From NCBI GenBank assembly GCA_946623775.1, contig CAMORJ010000048.1, forward strand, positions 1 through 11,590: DNA of 11,590 nt. The letters are read 5' to 3'. Numbering within the stretch: position 1 is the stretch's first letter; each line of letters opens with the position of its first letter. The DNA comes from an uncultured Bacillota bacterium (GTDB taxonomy: Bacteria; Bacillota_I; Bacilli_A; RFN20; CAG-826). Below the pieces are notes generated by a model. That model saw nothing but the letters and a program-made list of their open reading frames with translations, made no database searches and was not told the origin of the DNA. Positions 1 through 6,945 of the stretch are shown in pieces. Position numbers and translations under genes: made by a program.

Positions 1-202
1 GGCGAAGCCTTTCCACCGCTTTCGATTTGATTGAATTTCTTTCTTGGGGCATGTTGCTTTACAAATTATATCGCCATCTTTTTTCGCTGCGCATAAAAAC
101 CCGGAGGAAAAACATAATTGGTTCCATGCGCACGCGAGAAGCAATCGCCGCGCATTGGCTAGACGCGTTTGGCTTTTCGATGCATCGGGCTTTTTGGCTG
201 CC
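1..202. other. Intergenic stretch at the left edge, no gene identified
   Basis: This stretch lies downstream of the GH3 gene, and no reading frame in it has a convincing ribosome binding site plus a recognisable product. On the minus strand there is a TATAAT hexamer (about 66-71) that could belong to the promoter of a gene beginning left of the window, but no good -35 box stands 17 nt upstream of it. A long-looped imperfect hairpin (CCATGCGC near 124-131 with GCGCATTGG near 150-158) lies about 11 nt before a T5 run on the minus strand; this is too loose to call a terminator. A 10-nt palindrome CGATGCATCG is also present near 178-187. Confidence 0.4.
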
Positions 203-1933
203 CTACTTCTTGGCGTAGACGTTCCAATCGGGAACTTCCTGCCCGTCTTCTATCAAACCGAGGAAGAACTTCATTTTCTGGGGCGTATCCAATAGCCTGA
301 CGGGCTTGATTTGGTTGGAGCTCGATCCTTTCAGCAGCCTGAATTCCCTCCACAGGGCGTGGGTTTCCTGCTGCTGAATCAATACAAGGGGCGTGCCGAT
401 GCTCTTTCGCAGGTCGGCGATGAAATGGTATTCGCCGTTGACCTCGGAGAGAATCTTCCCAAACATCCTGCCATAGGTTCCGTCTTTGTCGATTTCCATG
501 GGCTGATCGGGCTCTAAAAGCAAGACGTAGCGCGATACATCCGAATTGGTATCGACGTAGAGGCAATAGTCGTTGAAATCGACGTGCAGGGAGTCGCTTA
601 GGCGCTTCACCGCTTCGGTGAGTTGTTCTTCGGTCACTTTCTCGGCGGCGATGTTCGCCAATTGGCCTTTGCGGTACGCGAATGTTATAAGCGGCATCTT
701 GTTGTGGAATCCGAGGACGCGGATGACGTCTTTGATGCGATAACGGTAGAACCCGCATTGGTTGGTGATGATGATCTCGTACTCCTTCCCCTCCTCCAAC
801 TGGTCGATGGTCAATGTGTCCGCATCGCCTTCCGCGGCGTCCGCGGGCAGGAATTCGAAGAAGCAGCTATCGGTAAGAGGGGTGAAGCGCGGGTCATCCG
901 AATCGGTGGCGGTCGCGAAGATGCCTTCGCTTGCGGCGTAGGCGCAGTAATCGATGAGCGCATCCTCGCCCGCGTATTTCTTGAATTTCTCGCAATAGGG
1001 GGAGAAGGTGGCGTTCCCGATCCCGCAGGCCCAGCTGAATTTCGGCCATAGCCTCGGGATGATCGGCGTATCGAAGCCTTCTTGGAAGATTTTCCTCAGC
1101 TCCGCCGCCCTTTCCGGGTTTTTCTTGACGTATTTCATCATCGCGGGCCGGGATTCCGGCTCGCATACTTCTTCGTTGATCGTGCCATTCTCGATGTCGT
1201 CGCAGATCATCTCCCAGTTCTTTTTGATGTAATTGAGCATGTCGACGAAATTCGTCATGAAGGCCGCGAGGAAGAAGACGAGGTCGCGGTCTTCTAGGGC
1301 GAAGCGCGCCTTCATGTAGTTCATGTTCATTCCCCCGATGGGGAAAAGGACGGGGTCCGGGGAGGTCAGGAAGAATGGGAACAATCTCCTGAAATGGCGG
1401 GACAATGCGCCCGTGACGGTGCCTTGCGGCGTGCCGTCTTCGGCGATGGTGAGCTCGGTTTCCGCCATATTGAGCCCCTTGCCCCAGGGGACGTGGGCGC
1501 CATGTCTTTCCCTATAGGCGCGGTCGGCCGTGGCCTTGATCCTTCCGAAGGCGTATTTGCCGTATATCTCCATCGACTGGCGGGTGACGGGTATCATCTT
1601 TTGGGCCCCGATGGTGCCGGAGGTCTCCGCGTATTGGATGACGGGATAGGAGGTGATCAGGTTCTTTTCCTTGCCCTTCATCATCCTCTCGATGTAGGGG
1701 GAATAGGCATCGTAATCGGTAAGCGGAACCCTTTTGCGGTATTCGTCGATCGATTTTATTTCGGCGAATCCGTACTTTCTGCCGTATTCGGTATCGGCGT
1801 TGTCCTTCAATATCCTAAGAAGCAATTCCTCGTTGGCCCTTCTTGGGTCGAGGGTGCTTCTTTCGATATCGCGCAAGGCTTTCTTGCCCTTGGCGATCAA
1901 TATCCAATCGATCAAGGCGATGATGGGTTTCAT
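203..1933 (-). CDS. GH3-family acyl-adenylating enzyme (bacterial GH3-like)
   Basis: The 576-residue product belongs to the GH3 family of the ANL adenylating superfamily. Plant members activate a carboxylic acid with ATP and join it to an amino acid; the substrates of most bacterial members are unknown. Three adenylation motifs are visible: the phosphate-binding TSGTIGAQK at 104-112, YAASEG at 332-337 (plant GH3 has Y-x-x-SEG), and YRYRIKDVIRV at 396-406. The run RKGQLANIAAEKVTE (421-435) matches the hinge before the small C-terminal domain. Length is normal for the family. The ATG follows GCGAGG by about 8 nt on the minus strand. No signal peptide or membrane segment is seen, so it should be cytoplasmic. 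It is the last of five minus-strand genes, but a 90-nt gap with a terminator-like hairpin separates it from the TIR gene, so it may be transcribed only in part with the operon. The family call is firm; a specific acyl or amino acid substrate cannot be named. Confidence 0.9.
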   Translation of the reverse strand: MKPIIALIDWILIAKGKKALRDIERSTLDPRRANEELLLRILKDNADTEYGRKYGFAEIKSIDEYRKRVPLTDYDAYSPYIERMMKGKEKNLITSYPVIQYAETSGTIGAQKMIPVTRQSMEIYGKYAFGRIKATADRAYRERHGAHVPWGKGLNMAETELTIAEDGTPQGTVTGALSRHFRRLFPFFLTSPDPVLFPIGGMNMNYMKARFALEDRDLVFFLAAFMTNFVDMLNYIKKNWEMICDDIENGTINEEVCEPESRPAMMKYVKKNPERAAELRKIFQEGFDTPIIPRLWPKFSWACGIGNATFSPYCEKFKKYAGEDALIDYCAYAASEGIFATATDSDDPRFTPLTDSCFFEFLPADAAEGDADTLTIDQLEEGKEYEIIITNQCGFYRYRIKDVIRVLGFHNKMPLITFAYRKGQLANIAAEKVTEEQLTEAVKRLSDSLHVDFNDYCLYVDTNSDVSRYVLLLEPDQPMEIDKDGTYGRMFGKILSEVNGEYHFIADLRKSIGTPLVLIQQQETHALWREFRLLKGSSSNQIKPVRLLDTPQKMKFFLGLIEDGQEVPDWNVYAKK

Positions 1934-1967
1934 TGCTTTGGCCTCGCTTTATCGATTGGGGACGCCG

Positions 1968-2010
1968 AAAAATGCCTATCTGGGAAAGTGCCGTTGACGC
2001 GATAGGCATT
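1968..2010 (-). terminator. Terminator-like hairpin between the TIR and GH3 genes
   Basis: Read on the minus strand, AATGCCTATC (2001-2010) pairs perfectly over 10 bp with GATAGGCATT (1971-1980), enclosing a 20-nt loop. The second arm runs into TTTTT (1968-1972). It lies 13 nt after the stop codon of the TIR gene. The long loop and the short T-run make it a weak or partial terminator; it might instead be an mRNA-processing or stabilising structure between the two genes. Confidence 0.5.
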
Positions 2011-2023
2011 CATGGATTCCATC

Positions 2024-3877
2024 TTATTTCTGCAGGCCGCATCTGCGGAATCTCAGCCACCACACGAAGAATAAAACCCAGTATGGAGGCAAGACGAACA
2101 CATAGATGAGGACCGGGAAGACGACGACCCAGGGCTGCTCGACCAATGCCGGCAGGATGCATAGGAAAACCGAGAGGGCGGAAAGCAAGACGCCCCAGGT
2201 TATGCGCGCGTTGCGGGAAGAGATGTATTGCTGCTTCGTGTAACGGTATTTCGGCTTGGCCGGGGCTGGTGTGGCTTCGACGTCCGAGCTAGGCGAAGAT
2301 GGCCGTCCGAGGTTCTCCGCTTTGACGGCGCCTTTCGCGGGGGCTTTCGATGCGGGGTCGGATGGCTTGGGCTCAGGCTTCGGCCGCGGTTTGGGCTCGG
2401 GTTTTGGTTCTGGCTTCGGTTGAGGCTTGGGCTCTGGTTTTGGCTCTGGCTTCGGCTCGGGCTTTGGTTTAGGCTCAGCGGGCTTTTTCTTGCCGCTGAT
2501 GATGCCTTTCACGAAAGAGGCCACCGCTTGTTTCGCCGCCATGAAGGTGCGCTGCTTGTTCAAATCCTCGAGGAAATTCTCGAACGCGATGCAGCGACGG
2601 AGGGAAACCGAAAGCTTGACGTGCTTTCTTTTCGCGTAATCGATCTCGTCCAATAAGGCGTCCATATCGTCCGGGGTATAGCGCTTGGCTTCCTCGTAAC
2701 GGTGGGCGAATGCGGATTCGTAAGAATAGATCTGGTCGCGGCAAATGGCCATTTTCCGGGTCAGTTCATCGCTGTTTTGGACGGATTGGGCCGCGAGGTA
2801 TTTCTCCATCGCGTCGTAATAGCGGATCTCGCCCATGGCGGCATCGCCCTCTTTGATGAGCTCCTCCGCCGATTGCGGCTTGTCGGAATCGACATGCTCC
2901 TGGGGCTTTGGCTCTTCTTCACGCTCCTGCGAATGGTTCGCTTCCTCGATCAAGGCGTAAAGGCGGGTCATCAATAGGTCGCCCTGCTCTTCGCTTGCGG
3001 CGTCGATCCATTGCAGCCCATCGAAGAAATATTTGAATTTGATGGAATTCTCGACCTCCTCGAGGCGATACTCGAGGCGGCACTTTTTGCCGAGTTTCTC
3101 GGCGACGTCGAGCTCCCATTGCACGTCGCGGGAGAGCATGCAGGCATGGGATGCGAACACCAGGATCACGGAGCAAGAGGCGATGGCCTGCTCGATTCCG
3201 CGGCGGTAGCTATCGATGTCTTTGGGCAGGTTGCGTTCGCTGTACCAGCAGGTGAACCCCTGCTCCGACTCCATCCTGGAGATGAGGGGGAGCAGCCTTC
3301 CGATGTCGGAATGGGAATGGCAGATGAAGATGTCCCGCGGCACGTTCGCGAAGAGGTCGTTCTCCCTTTCGCGCTGAGCCAAGGCATCTTCGACCCTCAG
3401 GCGGTATTTCTCGTATTCGCCCTGCTTTTCCAGGAAATCGATGACCTGCGTCTTATCGTCGTAATCCATCGCGTCGATAAGGTGCGGATAGATGAATCTC
3501 TTCTCGTGCTCGGTAAGGGTTTCCTCGGCGAGCTTGGCTAGGTAATTATGGTAGATCCTGCGGTTGTTCTTCCTTTGGAGGAAGCGCAGCAAAAACAATG
3601 CCTTATGGTCTTCGGGCAGCACTTTCAGGATCTCCCTGCAATAGGAGCAAAGCGCCTTCCTGTCGGGGAATTCGGTCGCCATTTCCTGCAAAAGCAATGC
3701 GCGGAGATTGCCTAGGTCAATGGCTTCGCCCATCTCCTCTTGCTTTTGCAGAAGCTCTTCGAGCTCCGCCATCTTGTCTTCCTGAAGCATCGCGCCGCAG
3801 GTCTTGCAACGCCAGACCCCATCCTCCAGGACGAGGTTGGATTCGTTGCATATCGGGCAACTTAACACTTTCAGCAT
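2024..3877 (-). CDS. Zinc-ribbon/TIR-domain protein with C-terminal membrane anchor
   Basis: The 617-residue protein has several parts in order. The N-terminal zinc ribbon has Cys pairs C7/C10 and C24/C27. A helical, charged region follows (about 32-178). The TIR domain (about 180-311) begins with DIFICHSHSD and contains SRDVQWELDVAEKLGKK, in which E255 aligns with the catalytic glutamate of TIR NAD-cleaving enzymes. A TPR-like helical region follows (about 337-460). Next is a PK/PE repeat linker (468-505). Two hydrophobic segments (about 559-580 and 583-610) end with a basic tail. TIR domains in bacteria often act as NADases in antiphage defence or as protein-interaction modules; which applies here is inferred, not shown. 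The anchor suggests a membrane-bound protein with the TIR domain on a flexible stalk, presumably cytosolic. A GGGGGGA ribosome binding site lies 9 nt before the ATG, immediately after the mnmA stop, so it is probably expressed with that operon. No partner defence gene lies next to it. Confidence 0.88.
   Translation of the reverse strand: MLKVLSCPICNESNLVLEDGVWRCKTCGAMLQEDKMAELEELLQKQEEMGEAIDLGNLRALLLQEMATEFPDRKALCSYCREILKVLPEDHKALFLLRFLQRKNNRRIYHNYLAKLAEETLTEHEKRFIYPHLIDAMDYDDKTQVIDFLEKQGEYEKYRLRVEDALAQRERENDLFANVPRDIFICHSHSDIGRLLPLISRMESEQGFTCWYSERNLPKDIDSYRRGIEQAIASCSVILVFASHACMLSRDVQWELDVAEKLGKKCRLEYRLEEVENSIKFKYFFDGLQWIDAASEEQGDLLMTRLYALIEEANHSQEREEEPKPQEHVDSDKPQSAEELIKEGDAAMGEIRYYDAMEKYLAAQSVQNSDELTRKMAICRDQIYSYESAFAHRYEEAKRYTPDDMDALLDEIDYAKRKHVKLSVSLRRCIAFENFLEDLNKQRTFMAAKQAVASFVKGIISGKKKPAEPKPKPEPKPEPKPEPKPQPKPEPKPEPKPRPKPEPKPSDPASKAPAKGAVKAENLGRPSSPSSDVEATPAPAKPKYRYTKQQYISSRNARITWGVLLSALSVFLCILPALVEQPWVVVFPVLIYVFVLPPYWVLFFVWWLRFRRCGLQK
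2363..2476 (-). repeat. Degenerate 12-bp tandem repeat encoding a PKPE linker
   Basis: About nine and a half tetrapeptide units (mostly PKPE, with PKPQ and PKPR variants) are encoded by a degenerate 12-bp tandem repeat inside the TIR gene, at residues 468-505. Synonymous positions vary between units, so the copies are not freshly duplicated. The stretch should form an extended, positively charged stalk between the TPR-like region and the membrane segments. Such repeats can change in number between strains. Confidence 0.85.
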
Positions 3878-3895
3878 AAATCGAAATCCCCCCGG

Positions 3896-5026
3896 TCAAT
3901 CGATGCGGACCCCGCCTCGATAGACCTCCTTGATGGTGCCTCCGCCGATCATCTTGTCGCCGCAATAGATGACGGCCGCCTGTCCCGGCGTGACCGCTTC
4001 CACGGGGTGGAGGTAACGAAGTCTTACGATGCCGTCTTGCTTTTCAAGTAAGCACGGCTGATCTGATTGCCTATAGCGGAACTTGACCCCGACTTCTAGG
4101 GGCGAGCTTGGCAAGTCGATCAAAAGGTTCACGTCCTCCAATACGCATTCGTCGCTTTGCAGCAGCTCGCGATGCGATAGCTGGGCGACGTAAAGGATAT
4201 TGTTGACGACGTCTTTCCTATAGACGAAATAGGCGCCTTCCTCATTCCCTTTGACGCCTCCGACCCCAAGGCCTTTGTGCTGGCCGAGGGTGTAATACAT
4301 GACGCCTTGATGGCGCCCGATGACTTTTCCCGAGACCCCATCGACGATATCGCCTTCTTTGGCGGGAAGGTAGTTCTGCAGGAACTGCTTGAAGTTCCTC
4401 TCGCCGATGAAGCAGACTCCGGTGGAGTCCTTTTTGTTCATGACGGAGGTGAGGTCCAATTCGTGGGCGATGCGCCTGACCTCGGTTTTGTCGATCATCC
4501 CTAGTGGGAATAGGCATTGCCCGATCTGATCATGGCTCAGCTGGGAGAGGAAATAGGTCTGGTCCTTGCTGAGGTCATGGGCTTTGTGTAGAAACGGGAT
4601 TCCTCCGGGCTCATCGACCCTTTTCGCGTAGTGGCCCATGGCGATCATGTCGAATCCCTGCCGCTTAGCGAATTCCAAAAAGGAATCGAATTTGATGTAT
4701 TTGTTGCACAGGATATCGGGATTGGGGGTCCTGCCCTTCCTGTATTCGGAGAGGAAATAGGAAAAGACGTTGTCCCAGTATTCCTTGACGAAGTCGCTCC
4801 TTAGCAACGGAATGCTTAGTTTCTCGGCGACTTTGACGGCGTCTTGGTAATCGACTTCCTGCGGGCATTGGCTCGCGTTGACGTTGGGATTGCCCAGATA
4901 ATCGTTGTTGGCGAGGCTATCCCAGTTGCGCATGAAGCCGCCTGCGACCTCATAGCCCTGCTGCTTCAACAGATAGGCGGCGATGGCGGAATCGACCCCG
5001 CCGCTTAATCCCACTAAGACTTTCAT
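3896..5026 (-). CDS. mnmA: tRNA-specific 2-thiouridylase MnmA
   Basis: This 376-residue enzyme thiolates carbon 2 of the wobble uridine (U34) in tRNAs for Lys, Glu and Gln, using ATP and sulfur relayed from a cysteine desulfurase. The PP-loop SGGVDS lies at residues 8-13. The two catalytic cysteines are present: C107 in NPDILCNK and C205 in DSTGVCFIGER. The insertion NWDSLANNDYLGNP (34-47) is common in Mollicutes and related Bacilli. The C-terminal beta-barrel part is complete. The start codon overlaps the stop codon of dtd as ATGA, with GGAGGA about 10 nt upstream, so translation is probably coupled. The stop codon lies 18 nt before the TIR gene. Identity is clear. Confidence 0.97.
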   Translation of the reverse strand: MKVLVGLSGGVDSAIAAYLLKQQGYEVAGGFMRNWDSLANNDYLGNPNVNASQCPQEVDYQDAVKVAEKLSIPLLRSDFVKEYWDNVFSYFLSEYRKGRTPNPDILCNKYIKFDSFLEFAKRQGFDMIAMGHYAKRVDEPGGIPFLHKAHDLSKDQTYFLSQLSHDQIGQCLFPLGMIDKTEVRRIAHELDLTSVMNKKDSTGVCFIGERNFKQFLQNYLPAKEGDIVDGVSGKVIGRHQGVMYYTLGQHKGLGVGGVKGNEEGAYFVYRKDVVNNILYVAQLSHRELLQSDECVLEDVNLLIDLPSSPLEVGVKFRYRQSDQPCLLEKQDGIVRLRYLHPVEAVTPGQAAVIYCGDKMIGGGTIKEVYRGGVRID

Positions 5027-5475
5027 CGGAACAGATCCTCCGAATCCATGATGATGGTGGTCGGCCCATGGTTGATAAGAAAGACCCTCATGTCTCCGCC
5101 GAAGACCCCCTCTTTGACCTCAGGGCATAAGGATTTCAAGATCGCTGCGAACTTTTCGTATAGGGGCAACGAGATTTCCCTTGGGGCGGCGGCGACGAAG
5201 CTTGGGCGGTTGCCCTCCTTCATCGAGCCATATAGGGTGAACTGGCTGACCAGAAGAATCTGCCCGCCTACGGAAGAGACGCTTAGGTTGATCTTGCCGC
5301 TTTCGTCCTCGAAAACGCGCATCTTGGCGATCTTTTCCGCCATTTTGCGTGCTATTTCCTCGTTGTCGGAGGCCGTGATGCCAAGCAGCACCAAAAGGCC
5401 TTTCCCGATGGAGGAAACCTCTTTTCCGCCGATGCTGACGGATGCTTGGTCGACTACTTGGACTACGGCTCTCAT
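5023..5475 (-). CDS. dtd: D-aminoacyl-tRNA deacylase (Dtd)
   Basis: The 150-residue enzyme hydrolyses D-amino acids, and in this family also mischarged glycine, from tRNA, so it proofreads chirality in the cytoplasm. Both family signatures are seen: SQFTLYGSMKEGNRPSF (about 77-93, matching SQFTL...KG.RPSF) and the Gly-cis-Pro loop in NHGPTTI near residues 134-140. Length matches the family. The start codon is 2 nt after the pdp stop and has no strong ribosome binding site, which points to translational coupling with pdp; the stop codon overlaps the mnmA start. Confidence 0.96.
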   Translation of the reverse strand: MRAVVQVVDQASVSIGGKEVSSIGKGLLVLLGITASDNEEIARKMAEKIAKMRVFEDESGKINLSVSSVGGQILLVSQFTLYGSMKEGNRPSFVAAAPREISLPLYEKFAAILKSLCPEVKEGVFGGDMRVFLINHGPTTIIMDSEDLFR

Positions 5476-5477
5476 GG

Positions 5478-6779
5478 CTAATGGATGTATTTATGGATGA
5501 TCGGGGTGTAGGGAACGGGCTCGTCGTTGATGACGAATGCGTTCTCCAGCATCTCCAAAGCATCCGAGATATCGGACATATTGGTATGGGCGATGGCGAG
5601 GATCTCCCCCGCTTCGACTTGGTCGCCCCTCTTCTTCTTGAGGATGACGCCGGCGGACATGTCGATGACGTCGTCCATCGTCTTGCGTCCGGCGCCGAGC
5701 TTCATCGCGGAGACCCCGACGGACAAGGAGTCGATGCGATGGAGGTATCCGCTTGCTTTGGCGTAGATCGGTATCTGCCTTTTCGCCAGCGGGAATTTCT
5801 CGGGGTGCTCGATGTAGGAGGAATCCCCGCCTTGTGCAGCGAACATCTCGACGAGCTTGCGGAAGCCGCTGCCATCGGCGATGGCTTTGGCGATCATCTT
5901 CTTGCCGACTTCAAGGTCCGGGGCAATGCCTGCCTGGGTGAGGGAAATCGCGCCTGCGTTGATGGCGAGCTCCTCGAGGTCTTTCGGGCCATGGCCATGC
6001 AAGGTCATGATGGCTTCCTTGACCTCCAAGGAATTGCCTACCGCGCAGCCAAGGGGCTGCTCCATATCGGTCAATATGGCGCGGGTATCGCGGCCGAGCG
6101 AATTGCCGATTTCGACCATCGCGCGGGCCAATTCCTCGGCGCGTTCGATGGTTTTCATGAATGCGCCCGAGCCGAATTTGACGTCGAGCAAGATGGCGTC
6201 GCTTCCCGCGGCGAGCTTCTTCGACATGATGGAAGAGGCGATCAGCGGGATGGATTCGACGGTTGCGGTGACGTCGCGGAGGGCGTAAAGCTTCTTGTCG
6301 GCGGGGTCGACTTCGGCGGTCTGGCCGATGACGGCGATGCCGATGCGGTTGACCTGGTCGATGAATTCCTGCTCGGAAAGCCCGATCCTTGTGCCGGGGA
6401 CGGATTCGAGTTTATCCAATGTTCCGCCCGTATGGCCCAATCCGCGTCCGCTCATCTTGGCGAGCTTTGCCCCGCATGCGGCGACGAGGGGGCCGAAGAC
6501 CAAGCTGGTTTTGTCCCCCACTCCGCCGGTGCTGTGCTTGTCGACTTTGACGCCCGCGATCGAAGAAAGATCGATGGTGTCGCCGGAATGCATCATGGCA
6601 TCGGTCAGATAAGCGGTCTCCTGCTTGTCCATGCCCCTGAAATAGATGGCCATGGTGAGGGCGCTTGCTTGGTAATCCGGGATCTCTCCCTTGGAATACC
6701 CTTTGACGAAGAATTCGATTTCGTCTTTGCTAAGGCGATGTCCATCGCGCTTAGACTCAATAATGTCTACCATTCTCAT
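5478..6779 (-). CDS. pdp: Pyrimidine-nucleoside phosphorylase
   Basis: The 433-residue enzyme splits uridine, thymidine or deoxyuridine with phosphate into the base and (deoxy)ribose-1-phosphate, for nucleoside salvage. Visible motifs are KHSTGGVGD (81-89, phosphate binding), the family signature SGRGLGHTGGTLDKLE (110-125), and YALRDVTATVES (165-176) followed by IPLIASSIMSKK, which form the pyrimidine pocket. Length and the N-terminus MRMVDII match the Bacillus enzyme, which supports this start. No Shine-Dalgarno sequence precedes the ATG; instead a promoter sits so close that the mRNA may be leaderless. It is the first gene of the pdp-dtd-mnmA-TIR series. E. coli-type DeoA is a possible alternative name, but the sequence resembles Firmicutes PyNP, which takes both uridine and thymidine. 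Confidence 0.95.
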   Translation of the reverse strand: MRMVDIIESKRDGHRLSKDEIEFFVKGYSKGEIPDYQASALTMAIYFRGMDKQETAYLTDAMMHSGDTIDLSSIAGVKVDKHSTGGVGDKTSLVFGPLVAACGAKLAKMSGRGLGHTGGTLDKLESVPGTRIGLSEQEFIDQVNRIGIAVIGQTAEVDPADKKLYALRDVTATVESIPLIASSIMSKKLAAGSDAILLDVKFGSGAFMKTIERAEELARAMVEIGNSLGRDTRAILTDMEQPLGCAVGNSLEVKEAIMTLHGHGPKDLEELAINAGAISLTQAGIAPDLEVGKKMIAKAIADGSGFRKLVEMFAAQGGDSSYIEHPEKFPLAKRQIPIYAKASGYLHRIDSLSVGVSAMKLGAGRKTMDDVIDMSAGVILKKKRGDQVEAGEILAIAHTNMSDISDALEMLENAFVINDEPVPYTPIIHKYIH

Positions 6780-6815
6780 GGCATTAAATATACGCGTGTG
6801 CGCATTTTAAGACAA
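6779..6815 (-). promoter_or_regulatory. Probable promoter of the pdp operon, leaderless start
   Basis: On the minus strand a -35-like TTGTCT (6810-6815) and a -10-like TATATT (6787-6792) are separated by exactly 17 nt. Only 7 nt separate the -10 box from the A of the pdp ATG, so transcription should start at or within 1 nt of the start codon. This agrees with the absence of a ribosome binding site before pdp. The boxes match the sigma-A consensus at 4 of 6 and 5 of 6 positions. Confidence 0.55.
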
Positions 6816-6945
6816 GCGCGCCCGCTACTTATCGGCAAGAGAGTGCCCATGGGGAACGCAAGATAGGCATATTAAGCGGAATGTGTTTCGCGGTATCGTA
6901 AGTTAACTAAAGCGGTTGGACCCTCCACCGGCAAGGAACCGAATC

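Noticed and set aside
126..218. Small plus-strand frame starting at ATG 126 after GGAGG
   Set aside because: The spacing of 18 nt is too long, the frame runs into the 3' end of GH3, and the peptide has no recognisable feature.
1394..2005. 203-codon plus-strand frame opposite the GH3 start
   Set aside because: No recognisable domain and no ribosome binding site; it is complementary to well-defined GH3 coding sequence.
2363..2476. Tandem repeat considered as a CRISPR-like array
   Set aside because: Units are 12 bp, contiguous, in frame and encode a PKPE linker; there are no spacers.
5442..6866. 474-codon open frame on the plus strand opposite pdp and its upstream region
   Set aside because: It is antisense to an unmistakable pdp gene, has no ribosome binding site or family motif, and its open length follows from the GC-rich codon use of pdp.
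6916..6945. Upstream TTG start for the esterase lipoprotein
   Set aside because: It would add MDPPPARNRI before the signal peptide and places AAGGA inside the coding region; ATG 6946 has proper spacing.
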